Below, one piece after another: positions 1 through 9,000 of a stretch of DNA of 41,532 nt (position 1 is its first letter; each line of letters opens with the position of its first letter). The position numbers and the translations under genes were made by a program. Under the pieces are notes generated by a model, which searched no databases, was not told the DNA's origin, and was given only the letters and a program-made list of their open reading frames with translations. Origin of the DNA: Bryobacterales bacterium (GTDB lineage: Bacteria > Acidobacteriota > Terriglobia > Bryobacterales > Bryobacteraceae); contig DAIDIH010000263.1 of NCBI GenBank assembly GCA_027459465.1, forward strand, positions 1 through 41,532, in the 5' to 3' direction.

Positions 1-818
1 GCCGAGCGGTCCACCTTCGTCGGATCCTTGCCCGAAAACGCCCCGCCGCCGTGCCGCCCCATCCCGCCGTAGGTGTCGACAATAATCTTCCGCCCCGTCA
101 GCCCCGTGTCCCCATGCGGACCACCGATGACGAACCGCCCCGTCGGGTTGATGTGATAGCTCGTCCCGGAATCCACCATCCCCTGCGGAACCACCGCGTC
201 GATGATGTGCCTCTTCACCTGCTTACGCAGTTCTTCCGTGGATACGGCATCGTCGTGCTGCGTCGATACCACCACCGCGTCGATCCGCTTCGGCCGCCCG
301 TTCACGTATTCCACGCTCACCTGGCTCTTCCCATCCGGCCGCAGAAACTTCAGCCCTCCGGCCCGGCGGACTTCACTCAGGCGCCGCACCAGCTTGTGCG
401 CCAGCATGATCGGCAGCGGCATCAGCTCTTCGGTTTCGTTGCAGGCATAGCCGAACATCAGGCCCTGATCCCCGGCGCCGCCTACGTCCACACCCATCGC
501 GATGTCCGGCGACTGGCTCTGAATCATGTTCAGAATCCCGCACGTCTTCGCGTCATACCCCATCAACGCATCGTTGTAGCCAATGTCCGCGATCACTTCC
601 CGAGCCAGCTTCGGCACGTCAACGTACGTCTTGGTCGTAATCTCGCCCGACACCACGCAAATGCCGGTCGTAACCAGAACCTCGCACGCTACCCGTCCCG
701 TCGCATCGTCCTGAAGAACCGCGTCGAGCACGGCGTCCGAAATCTGGTCCGCCATCTTGTCGGGGTGACCCTCAGTCACCGATTCCGACGTGAAAATGTG
801 CCGCTGGCTGTCTGCCAC
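1..818 (-). CDS. metK: S-adenosylmethionine synthetase, C-terminus cut by window edge
   Basis: Makes S-adenosylmethionine from methionine and ATP in the cytoplasm. The reading frame begins with GTG at 818 and runs off the left edge after 272 complete codons, so about the last third is missing. Visible family motifs are the N-terminal [11 protein letters not shown], the GAGDQG substrate-binding motif in the first half, and [15 protein letters not shown] at the edge. GTG is chosen as start because the protein then begins [14 protein letters not shown], like other MetK proteins, and because AGGAGG lies 11 nt upstream. It follows the SDR gene on the same strand, but a gap of 241 bases containing a good promoter indicates separate transcription. 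Identification is secure; the C-terminus cannot be judged here. Confidence 0.97.
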   Translation of the reverse strand, partial: MADSQRHIFTSESVTEGHPDKMADQISDAVLDAVLQDDATGRVACEVLVTTGICVVSGEITTKTYVDVPKLAREVIADIGYNDALMGYDAKTCGILNMIQSQSPDIAMGVDVGGAGDQGLMFGYACNETEELMPLPIMLAHKLVRRLSEVRRAGGLKFLRPDGKSQVSVEYVNGRPKRIDAVVVSTQHDDAVSTEELRKQVKRHIIDAVVPQGMVDSGTSYHINPTGRFVIGGPHGDTGLTGRKIIVDTYGGMGRHGGGAFSGKDPTKVDRS

Positions 819-945
819 GATTTTGCTTGCCTCCTGCCTGGCGCCAGTGCGCCAGGCGCATGGTGCGGGGAAATCCCCCTGACCTGCGCGGGCACAACCT
901 GGGAATCGCTCTGGATCTTATCTGGGTCTTCCTAGCGGGAAACCT
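819..945 (-). promoter_or_regulatory. Structured 5' leader of metK, possible cis-regulatory RNA
   Basis: The predicted leader contains three inverted repeats. GGTTTCC pairs with GGAAGACC (one bulge) just after the expected transcription start. GGGG-ATTT-CCCC lies in the middle (867-878). A perfect 8-bp stem, CCTGGCGC-ACTG-GCGCCAGG (837-856), ends one base before the Shine-Dalgarno CAGGAGG region. An overlapping alternative pairing, TGCG with CGCA, competes with the last stem. metK genes in several phyla are controlled by SAM-binding riboswitches, so a regulatory role is plausible. I do not recognise the conserved SAM-I core, and the last hairpin has no T-run, so it is not a standard terminator. 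Class and function are unknown. Confidence 0.35.
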
Positions 946-951
946 CTCCTA

Positions 952-980
952 AGTTTATCGAAGCCAACAGATTGGGTCAA
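952..980 (-). promoter_or_regulatory. Probable sigma-70 promoter of metK
   Basis: On the minus strand TTGACC (975-980) is separated by exactly 17 bases from TAAACT (952-957), a good match to -35 and -10 elements. The predicted transcription start is near 945, giving metK a leader of about 127 nt. It lies in the gap between the SDR stop and metK. This is judged from sequence only. Confidence 0.6.
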
Positions 981-1059
981 ACAACGTCGGGTGGACGGTG
1001 GCTCAGGCCGGGCGAACTGCGATATCCGCTTCCGGGCGGCAATCCCGCACTTCTTCCCC

Positions 1060-1812
1060 TCACGACGGGCCCAGTGTCGTCAGGCCCCCGTCCAGGTAAA
1101 TCGTCTCCCCCGTCATCGCCCGGCTGCCCGCAAGAAAAAGGATCGCCTCGGCGATGTCCTGCGCCGTCGCCAGCCGCCGCGTCGGCGTCACCACCTCCGC
1201 CGCCGCGCAGTGCTCCTCCGTCCATCCCGCAAACCCGGTCCGGATCAGACCCGGCGCCACCGCGTTCACCCGGATCCCCGGCGCCAGCGCCCGCGCGAGC
1301 GACCGCGTGATCCCCACCAGTCCCGCCTTCGAAGCCACATAAGCGATCGAACTTCCTCGCCCGCCCACCGCCGCCATCGACGCCACGTTCACCACCGCCG
1401 CCCCCTCCTGCAGCCTGAGTAGCGGCGCCGCCGCCCGGATGCAGTAGAACGGCCCCCGAAGATTCGTATTCAAAGTCCGGTCCCAGATCTCCTCGCTCAG
1501 CTCCTCCAGCTTCTCGTGCGGTACGCGCGAAGTCCAACCGGCGTTGTTTACCAGATAATCCAGCCTCCCGAACTCCCGCTCCACCGTCCCGATCATCCGG
1601 TTCACCTCATCCGCTTCCGAAACGTCGGCGCCCACCGAAATCGCCCGGCCCCCTGCGTCCCGGATCGCCGCCGCAATCCCCTCCGCCGCTTCCCGCGAAC
1701 GGTTGAAGTTCACCGCCACCGCCGCGCCTTCCCGCGCGAACAATTCCGAGGTCGCCCGCCCGATGCCTGTCGCCCCGCCTGTGATCAGAACTACTTTGCC
1801 GGTGAGTTTCAT
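1060..1812 (-). CDS. SDR-family NAD(P)-dependent oxidoreductase
   Basis: A 250-aa classical short-chain dehydrogenase/reductase, most like FabG-type 3-oxoacyl reductases and their relatives. The Rossmann motif TGGATGIG is near residue 12, NNAG follows around residue 90, and the catalytic YVASK (Tyr and Lys) lies in the second half after a Ser-containing strand. The C-terminal IYLDGGL is typical. The start at 1812 gives MKLTGKVVLITGG, the usual SDR N-terminus; a longer upstream reading would only add a low-complexity Arg/Gly-rich stretch. It begins 26 bases after the quinoprotein gene on the same strand, so the two are probably cotranscribed. The substrate is not evident from sequence; a sugar or alcohol oxidation role next to the quinoprotein is only a guess. 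Confidence 0.9.
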   Translation of the reverse strand: MKLTGKVVLITGGATGIGRATSELFAREGAAVAVNFNRSREAAEGIAAAIRDAGGRAISVGADVSEADEVNRMIGTVEREFGRLDYLVNNAGWTSRVPHEKLEELSEEIWDRTLNTNLRGPFYCIRAAAPLLRLQEGAAVVNVASMAAVGGRGSSIAYVASKAGLVGITRSLARALAPGIRVNAVAPGLIRTGFAGWTEEHCAAAEVVTPTRRLATAQDIAEAILFLAGSRAMTGETIYLDGGLTTLGPS

Positions 1813-1838
1813 CCGCGAAGTTACATGATATCCCCCCC

Positions 1839-3752
1839 TTACGGCAAAGCGAACGCCACCACCGCATCGCCCAGTTTCGTGCCCATCTTCCCGTGCCCTC
1901 CCGCCGCAATCACCACGTACTGCTTCCCTCCCGCCGCGTACGTCATCGGCGTCGCCTGCCCGCCCGCCGGCAGACGGCCGCGCCACAACTCCCGCCCCGT
2001 GTCCGCGTCAAAGGCCCGCAAATAGTTGTCCATCGCCGCCCCGATGAACACCAGCCCACCCGCCGTCGCCATCGATCCTCCCATATTCGGCATCCCCGAA
2101 TGGACCGTCAGCGGCAGCGGCGTCATGTCGTACGGCGCTCCCAACGGAACCCGCCACCGGATCGTCCCCTTTTTCAAATCGATTCCGGCCAGCACCCCCC
2201 ACGGCGGCGCGACGCACGGCAGCCCGATCTTCGACACCAGCGGCTGCCGCCACATCACGTACGGCGTCCCCTCCATCGGCGCCCACTCCGCCTTCGGGTG
2301 CAACTTGTGCGCCGCTTCCGCCTGCGCCCGCGGAACCAGTCCCATCAGGAACGGCAGGTTCGTCGCATTCACGAAAACCATCTGCCGCTCCGGGTCCACC
2401 GACACGCTGCCCCAGTTCACCCCTCCCGCAATCCCCGGCGACTCGATCGTTCCCCGCAGGCTCGGCGGCGTGAATACCCCCTCGCTCCGCGCACTCTCGA
2501 TCTGCTCCCGGCACCCATTCCGGTCCCACGAAGTCAGCCCCCACGCGTCCTCCGGTCGAACCCGCTGCGGCACCACCGGCGGCGGCGCCGAGGGGAACGG
2601 CTGCGTCGGCCAACTCTGCTCCCCAGCCACATCCGTCTGCGGAACCGGCCGCTCCACCACCGGAAACAACGGAGCCCCGGTCTCCCGGTTCAACACAAAC
2701 AACATCCCCGTCTTCTCCGCCGAAACCAGCGCCGGTGTCCCGCCGGCCGTCACAAGCGTCGGCTGCGAAGGCACATCGTAGTCCCACAAGTCATGATGAA
2801 CCGGCTGAAAACTCCACACCACTTCCCCCGTCTCCCCGCGCAGCGCCACAATCGAGTCCGCGTAGTGGTCGTCGCCAAGCCTGTCCCCGCCGAAGTAGTC
2901 CGGACTCGCGCTCCCCGTCGGCACATACACCAGGCCGCGTTCCTGGTCGACCGAAAGAATCGACCACGCGTTCCCCGCCCCGGTCCGGATTCCCTCCGCC
3001 GGCCGCGAAACAATCGGGTCCCAGCTCCAGGCCAGTTTCCCGGTCCGCACGTCAAACCCGCGCACCACGCCCCGCGGCATGTCCACCCGCCCGTTATCGT
3101 CGATCGCCGAACCCACCACCACCCGGTCGCCCACCACCACCGGCGGCGACGTGATGTGATACTCCCCCCGCCTCTGTTCTCCGACATCCTTCCCCAACGC
3201 CACCTGTCCGTCGACGCCAAAGTCCTCGCACGCTTTCCCCGTCTCTGCGTCAATCGCCACCAGCCGGGCGTCCACCGTAGCCATGTAGATCCTTCTCCGG
3301 CACACCGCGCCCGCCGCCCGCTGCGGATCCAGCCACGACGCCACACCCCGGCAAACGAAGCCATCCCCGCCAGGGGCGTTCCTGTCGATCTTCGGATCGT
3401 ACGCCCACTTCTGTTGGCCCGTCGTCGCATCCAGCGCGATCACTCGGTTGAAAGGCGTCGGAACGTACATCGTCCCGCCAATTACCAGCGGCGTCGCTTC
3501 AAACGCGCTTTTCTGCCGCCACTTGCTTCCGTCCGACACGTCGCCCGTATGAAAGGTCCAGGCCACGCGCAGCGCCGAAACGTTGGATTTGTCAACCTGC
3601 TTGAGGGGTGAGTACCGCGAACCGCCCGCGTCATTCCCGTACGCCGGCCAGTCCGCGTCGGGCGCCGCGGCGACCGGCGCCGCGCGCCGGCTCGTGCACG
3701 CAACCCCCGCCAACAGCCCCGCCATAACCAATCCCGCCGCACGCTTCCACAT
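1839..3752 (-). CDS. PQQ-dependent dehydrogenase, glucose-dehydrogenase-like, without membrane domain
   Basis: A 637-aa quinoprotein. From residue 40 on it follows the PQQ domain of membrane glucose dehydrogenase (Gcd): DWPAYG near the N-terminus, SPLKQV, CRGVASW, ITSPPVVVGDRVVVGSAI, VHHDLWDYDVPSQPTL, EGVFTPPS, and the end LPAGGQATPMTY...AGGHGKMGTKLGD. The repeated W-motif blades fit an eight-bladed propeller. It lacks the N-terminal multi-helix ubiquinone-binding domain of Gcd. Instead it has a short export signal, WKRAAGLVMAGLLAGVAC, that could be a non-canonical lipobox. It is therefore expected in the periplasm, passing electrons to an unidentified acceptor. The start at 3752 was chosen because it places this signal at the N-terminus; a longer frame begins at 3830. 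No pqq biosynthesis genes are in the window. The actual substrate is uncertain. Confidence 0.88.
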   Translation of the reverse strand: MWKRAAGLVMAGLLAGVACTSRRAAPVAAAPDADWPAYGNDAGGSRYSPLKQVDKSNVSALRVAWTFHTGDVSDGSKWRQKSAFEATPLVIGGTMYVPTPFNRVIALDATTGQQKWAYDPKIDRNAPGGDGFVCRGVASWLDPQRAAGAVCRRRIYMATVDARLVAIDAETGKACEDFGVDGQVALGKDVGEQRRGEYHITSPPVVVGDRVVVGSAIDDNGRVDMPRGVVRGFDVRTGKLAWSWDPIVSRPAEGIRTGAGNAWSILSVDQERGLVYVPTGSASPDYFGGDRLGDDHYADSIVALRGETGEVVWSFQPVHHDLWDYDVPSQPTLVTAGGTPALVSAEKTGMLFVLNRETGAPLFPVVERPVPQTDVAGEQSWPTQPFPSAPPPVVPQRVRPEDAWGLTSWDRNGCREQIESARSEGVFTPPSLRGTIESPGIAGGVNWGSVSVDPERQMVFVNATNLPFLMGLVPRAQAEAAHKLHPKAEWAPMEGTPYVMWRQPLVSKIGLPCVAPPWGVLAGIDLKKGTIRWRVPLGAPYDMTPLPLTVHSGMPNMGGSMATAGGLVFIGAAMDNYLRAFDADTGRELWRGRLPAGGQATPMTYAAGGKQYVVIAAGGHGKMGTKLGDAVVAFALP

Positions 3753-3862
3753 AGCCGCATTCTGCGTCGAACCGCCCCGTTTTGCCAACACCTCCGGGAC
3801 GGACGGGACCTCACGCGGGACCACCGGCACATTTGACCCGCATTGTTACACTGAAAAAAGAA

Positions 3863-4997
3863 ATGACACTGGACGAACTGGAAAGAGAGTACGGTACGCT
3901 CCGCCAGCAGGCTGACGCTGTGCGGAGCTATCTTTGACGCCCCCGCTAGGCTTGCGCAATTAAAAGAAATCGAAGAAAAGATCTCCGCGCCGGACTTCTG
4001 GACCCAGCCCGAAAAGAGCCAGAAGCTGATGCAGGATCGCAAGCGCCTCGAAGAGGCGATCCGCGATGAGGCCGGCGTTGCTTCGCTCACCTCCGACCTC
4101 GACACTCTGTTCGAACTCGCCCGCGAGGGCGAGGACGTCGCCGCCGACATCGAGCGCGAATTGAAATCCTTCGCCTCGCGCCTCGACTCGCTCGAAACCG
4201 GCATGCTGCTCTCCGGCGACAACGCCGCCAAGAGCGCCATCATGACCATCCATCCCGGCGCCGGCGGCACCGAAAGCCAGGATTGGGCCGAAATGCTCCT
4301 CCGCATGTACCTGCGCTGGTGCGAGCGCAACGGCTTCGAGAGCGTCATCACGGACCGCCTCGAAGGCGAAGGCGCCGGCATCAAGTCCGCCACCTTCGAA
4401 ATCAACGGCGCCAACGCCTACGGTCTTCTGCAGTCCGAAATCGGCGTCCACCGCCTCGTGCGCATCTCCCCGTTCGACTCCAACGCCCGCCGGCACACCT
4501 CGTTCGCCAGCGTCTTCGTCTATCCCCAGGTCGATGAAGACGTAAACATCGAAATTCGCCCCGAGGACCTGCGCATCGATGTGTTCCGCGCCTCCGGCGC
4601 CGGCGGCCAGCACGTCAACCGCACCGAATCCGCCGTCCGCTTCACCCATCTGCCCACCGGCATCGTCGTGCAATGCCAGAACGAGCGGTCGCAACACAAG
4701 AACCGCGCCGCCGCCATGAAACAACTTCGCGCCCGTCTGTTCGAACACGAAATGGACAAGAAACGGGCCGAGGAAAGAAAACTCGAGGACTCCAAACTCG
4801 AGATCAACTTCGGCAGCCAGATCCGCAGCTACGTCCTGGCGCCCTACCGCCTGATCAAGGACCATCGCACCAAACTGGCCATCGGCGACGTGGACCGCGT
4901 GCTCGACGGCGACCTCGAATCCCTCATCCACGCCTGGCTGGTCTGGCGCAAAACCGGCAAGACCGCCGGCGACGCCAAGGACGAACTCCCCGATTAG
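3863..4997 (+). CDS. prfB: Peptide chain release factor 2, programmed +1 frameshift
   Basis: Releases finished peptides at UGA and UAA codons. Two frames form one gene. ATG at 3863 opens 24 codons ([20 protein letters not shown]...) ending at CTT followed by an in-frame TGA at 3935-3937; a +1 shift continues at GAC (3936) to TAG at 4995-4997, giving 377 aa, the usual RF2 length. The RF2-specific recognition tripeptide SPF is present in [16 protein letters not shown], and the catalytic GGQ in [16 protein letters not shown]. Both identify RF2 rather than RF1. It is divergent from the quinoprotein gene (110 bases between starts) and 15 bases before tsaC, probably cotranscribed. Only a weak purine-rich stretch precedes the start. 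Without frameshifting only a 24-residue peptide would be made. Confidence 0.97.
3922..3938 (+). other. prfB programmed +1 frameshift site (autoregulatory)
   Basis: The sequence GCGGAGC TAT CTT TGA C has the layout of the classical RF2 site: an internal Shine-Dalgarno-like GGAG, one TAT codon, the slippery CTT, then the UGA read by RF2 itself, followed by C. When RF2 is scarce the ribosome pauses at UGA and slips forward one base on CTT. The Shine-Dalgarno-like part is weaker than the AGGGGG of E. coli. Confidence 0.95.
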
Positions 4998-5012
4998 CAC
5001 ATTCGCCACCTG

Positions 5013-5957
5013 ATGGACCCGCAGCTTATCGCGCAAGCCGTCGCCCTGCTCCGCGCCGGCCAACTCGTGGCATTCCCCACCGAGACCGTCTATGGCCTCG
5101 GCGCCAATGCCCTCGACCCCGCCGCCGTCGAACGGATCTTCACCGCCAAAGGCCGCCCGCCAACCAGCCCGCTAATCGTTCACGTGGCCGATGTCGCCAT
5201 GGCCCGCTCGCTCGCCCTCGTCTGGCCCCCCTCAGCCGAAAAACTCGCCGGGCGCTTCTGGCCCGGCCCCCTGACCCTTGTCGTTCCCAAGCGCCCCGTG
5301 ATCTGCGATCGCATCACCGCAGGCCTGCCCACCGTTGGCCTCCGCATGCCGCGCCATCCCGTCGCACTCGCCCTGCTCCGCGAAGCCGGCTTCCCCATCG
5401 CCGCGCCGAGCGCCAACCCCTTCACCCGCCTGTCTCCTACAACCGCCGCCCATGTCTGCGAATCCCTCGGCTCGAGCGTCTCCCTCGTCCTCGATGGCGG
5501 ACCCTGTGAAGTCGGAATCGAGAGCACCGTGGTCTCCCTCTCCGGTCCTCAACCCCTGCTCCTCCGCCCCGGAATGGTCTCCCGCGAGCAAATCGAAGAC
5601 GTCATCGGCCCGGTTCTCCTCGCCGCCGAAGCACCCCCCGGCGCGCCGCAGGAATCCCCCGGCCAGCATCCGCGCCACTACAGCCCACGAACGCCCCTGA
5701 CTCTCTCCAACCACGATGCTCTGCCGGCCCAAGGCCGCGGTGTGTTCCTTTACTGGTCGAACCCCGCCCCCGCGTGCCCATCCCTGCCTCTTCCGAAAAA
5801 CCCGTCCGAATGCGCCGCGCGCCTCTACGGCCTCCTCCACGAACTCGACCAGCAAGGCTGGGACTGGATCGCCGTCGAACCCCCGCCCACCACCCCCGAA
5901 TGGCACGCCATCCGCGATCGCCTTCACCGCGCCGCCGCCCCAGCCCCGCTTCCCTGA
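5013..5957 (+). CDS. tsaC: L-threonylcarbamoyladenylate synthase, Sua5 type
   Basis: Makes threonylcarbamoyl-AMP from threonine, bicarbonate and ATP, the first step of t6A modification of tRNAs reading ANN codons. The 314-aa protein has the YrdC domain over roughly residues 5-200, with FPTETVYGLGANA, KGRPPTSPLIVHV, FWPGPLTLV, VGLRMPRHP, PIAAPSAN and GIESTVV. It continues into the extra C-terminal Sua5 domain (about 220-310), introduced by SPGQHPRHYSPRTPL. It is therefore the longer Sua5 form rather than short TsaC. The ATG lies 15 bases after the prfB stop, so both translation genes probably share a transcript. The N-terminal catalytic domain is well conserved; the C-terminal domain is more divergent and proline-rich. 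Confidence 0.95.
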   Translation: MDPQLIAQAVALLRAGQLVAFPTETVYGLGANALDPAAVERIFTAKGRPPTSPLIVHVADVAMARSLALVWPPSAEKLAGRFWPGPLTLVVPKRPVICDRITAGLPTVGLRMPRHPVALALLREAGFPIAAPSANPFTRLSPTTAAHVCESLGSSVSLVLDGGPCEVGIESTVVSLSGPQPLLLRPGMVSREQIEDVIGPVLLAAEAPPGAPQESPGQHPRHYSPRTPLTLSNHDALPAQGRGVFLYWSNPAPACPSLPLPKNPSECAARLYGLLHELDQQGWDWIAVEPPPTTPEWHAIRDRLHRAAAPAPLP

Positions 5958-6060
5958 CGCCCACCCTCGCGGCCGAAAACCCATCACGATGCCGGTTGTC
6001 TCCGCCGCCCCCCTCCCGGCCAAGCCAACCGCTCATCCGCACCCAGCCGCGCCCTCGCCC

Positions 6061-9000
6061 CTACGGCCCCTGCACCTGCTCGTCCACCACGCTCACACGC
6101 ATCTCGCTGCGCGAAATCACCGCACCCGAACTGCTCACACCGTCCACCTCGTAATAGACGACCCGCTGCGGAATCGCCGGGATACTCACCACGCAACCGC
6201 TCGCACACGGCGTGTCCGCCTGCGTTTCCGAGGCAAACGCAAACGGAGTTCCGCTCGTCGTGCACGCCTCCTGCCGCGTCGTGCAGTAAAAGTTGCCCGG
6301 CGCCCCGTTCTCGGCATACCCGAAGCGAATGCGCGCCGACGCCATGCCCGGCTGCGCCTCGACGGGCACGGGAATCGGTACATACCGCGAAAGATCCTTC
6401 GGCGTACCCCCGGGCCACGGCGGAAGCTTCACGGCAAACATCGCCGGGCTCACGCCATCCTCCCACGCCGTCCATGCAATCGCCCAACTGCCGTCCGGCG
6501 TCGCCCGCATGTTTGAGAATCCATCCAGGTTTCTCGCCCACCCCCCAAAGGCGAATCCCAGCCGCCGCCAGTCCTTCCCGTTCAATCCCGGCCGGTTATA
6601 CCCCTGCTGCACATAGTTGGATAAGTCCGGCGTCGGCGTCAACACACACGGAACATTCTCGTCGTAATAGCTGCCGCACTGCCCGCTCGGCGTAGCCATG
6701 TTCACCGCCATGTACAAATGCCCCGCCGCACTGCCGGAAACACACTCGCCGGCATTATACGAATAACAGTATTTCCAAACATCCCCTGGCAGCGACATCA
6801 CGCTCCCCGGCCCGCTCTTGTCGGCAAGCAGATGCGCGCCCGCCCACACCGCCAGCGGCACGTTCTTGATGTCAAAACCCCAGGGATTCGTCACGTCGTA
6901 CAGACAAACCGTCCCCGAACAAGCCCCCACTTGCGTCGCCGTGTTCTGAAACACGTTGTTCACCGTCCCGTTTTCCGCCGACAGCGGCCGCATGTCGAGC
7001 GACCATCCCAGCTCATTCACCGGCGCCGCATACTGCCGCGCCGACGGATGCGACTGCACAAGCCCCCGGGTCATCTGCGCCGACGATCCGTTGAACGCAC
7101 CCGGATCCGGAAGCGTGTACTGGTAATTCTGCCCAATCTCCACCGCCGGCAGGCCGATCCGGATATGCTGGCTGAACCCGTCGTTGCTCACCAACGCATC
7201 GAGCGCCGGTTGCCCGGCCGGGCTCATCACATCCCCGTGCATGTTCACCGCCGCATTCTCCGCAAGCGGATTCGACCCCGTCGCGTCGCTTTGCGCATAC
7301 GCCACCTCGAGCGCACCCTGCGCCCCGGCTTCCATCATCGTCGGCCGGATCGGCGCCCCGTGGCTGTAAAAAGTCGCTACCCCGGGAACATGCTGCCCGT
7401 TCACCGTCAGCGCCGGATTCCCCGGCCCCAGAAATCGCGCGATCGTCCCCGTGATCGTTCCGTCCGCGTTGTGTGTCACCTGCACAAAAAACGGGTGCTC
7501 AAAATAGTTCGGCTCACCCAGCATCGCAAACGTATCGCCTTCCTCGAGCGTCAACGGCTGCGTCCAGCAGTGCGCCGAAGTCCCGTCCCCCCCGCAGTTG
7601 GCTGCATTGTGCGGATACGGATGCGCCGACATCTCCTCATAGAGTCCCGCCGTCAGCACCGCCCCGCTGCCCCCTCCACCAGACACACTCACCGTCGGCG
7701 GTATATACCCGCTCCCGCCGTTGGTCACCGTCACCGACGCCACCGGGTATACCACCACCGCCGTCCCCGTCGCCCCGCTCCCGTATCCCCCCGTCACCGT
7801 AACCACCGGAGCCGACGTGTACCCCGAACCCGGGTTCGTCACCTGAAATCCCGTCACCACCCCGTTAGAGACCGCCGCCACCGCCGTCGCCCCAGAGCCC
7901 CCGCCGCCGGAAATCGTCACCGTCGGCTGCTCCAAATATCCGGACCCGCCCGACGTGACCGTGATGTCCGACACCTCCCCGCTCGGTCCCAGCACCGCCG
8001 TCGCCGCCGCCCCCGTCCCAGGACCGATAATCGTCACCGACGGCGTCGCCGTGTACCATCCCCCCAGCGGCTCATAGGCCCCGGACCCCGACAGATTCAC
8101 CCCCGTCACCACTCCCCCGCTCGTCGTCACCGATCCGTGCGCCGTCGTACACAACGTGCACCCAGTCGATTCGGAAAAAACCGCCCGCGGATAAATATAC
8201 CCCGACCCGTGCGCCGTCACCGCCACCGACGTGATCGCCCCGCCCGAGACCGCCGCCACCGCCGTCGCCCCAGAGCCTCCGCCGCCCGTGATCGTCACCG
8301 AGGGAGCCGTACTGTATCCGCTTCCCCCGTTCAATACGTTGATCCGGTAGATCCCCGTCGGCGAGGCCGCCGACTCGGCATGCGTGATCTTCACCGGATC
8401 GCCCGCCAGCGTCAGCGTCACACAGTTCACCGCACCCGGCGTCGCTCCCAGCGCCTGCCACTGCGCCGATACCGTCGGACACGCCTGCGCATACATCGTA
8501 TGCATGTGCAGATACTGCGGATTCAACACCACCGACGCCCCCGTGCAGCCATTTCCCGTCAAGGGCACGTACACCGGACCGAGATACCCGCTTCCGCCCG
8601 ATAACACCGTCACCGAACTCACCGATCCCCCGCTGATGTTGGCCTGGATCGTCGCCCCGGTTCCCCCAACATCGGAAATCGGCCCCACCGTGAAACTCGT
8701 CCCGCTGCAGCCCGTCCCGCCCGTCAGATTGCTCACCACGAACGGTCCGGTCATCCCCCCGTACTGGAACGCATACGCCGGCGCCGGCATCGGCTGCGTG
8801 AACCCGGCATCCTGATACAGCGCGCACGTCGTCGACGTCAGCGGCTTGCAATAATACGGGCCATCGTATACCCCGTCCGTGTTCTCGCGAAAGTACACCG
8901 CATCGCTGGCGCTATTTTCCAACTGATGCGCCGCCGCCGTCGTAATGACAGGCGGAGACGCCTGCGACATTGACGTCACCACAAGCATCGGATCCAGCGA

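Larger units (their letters stand above)
7650..8740 (-). repeat. Coding repeats: about six GGSGY/GGGGSGATA units
   Basis: This stretch of the giant gene encodes imperfect units such as NGGSGYSTAPSVTITGGGG, SGGSGYLEQPTVTISGGGG, NPGSGYTSAPVVTVTGGYG and NGGSGYIPPTVSVSGGGG, most followed by SGATAVAAV and a turn. Units are about 35-45 residues, with a longer insert in the third. Regular Gly turns and alternating Val/Thr strands predict a beta-rich stalk or solenoid. Repeats of this style are frequent in bacterial exported and phage-tail proteins. Confidence 0.75.

Noticed and set aside
837-856. Perfect hairpin before metK read as an intrinsic terminator
   Set aside because: No T-run follows; the ribosome-binding site of metK comes directly after it, so a regulatory leader stem is more sensible.
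6718-8604. 628-codon plus-strand frame opposite the giant exported gene
   Set aside because: Extremely Arg/His/Pro-rich, without motifs, as expected for the complement of Gly/Ser/Thr repeats.
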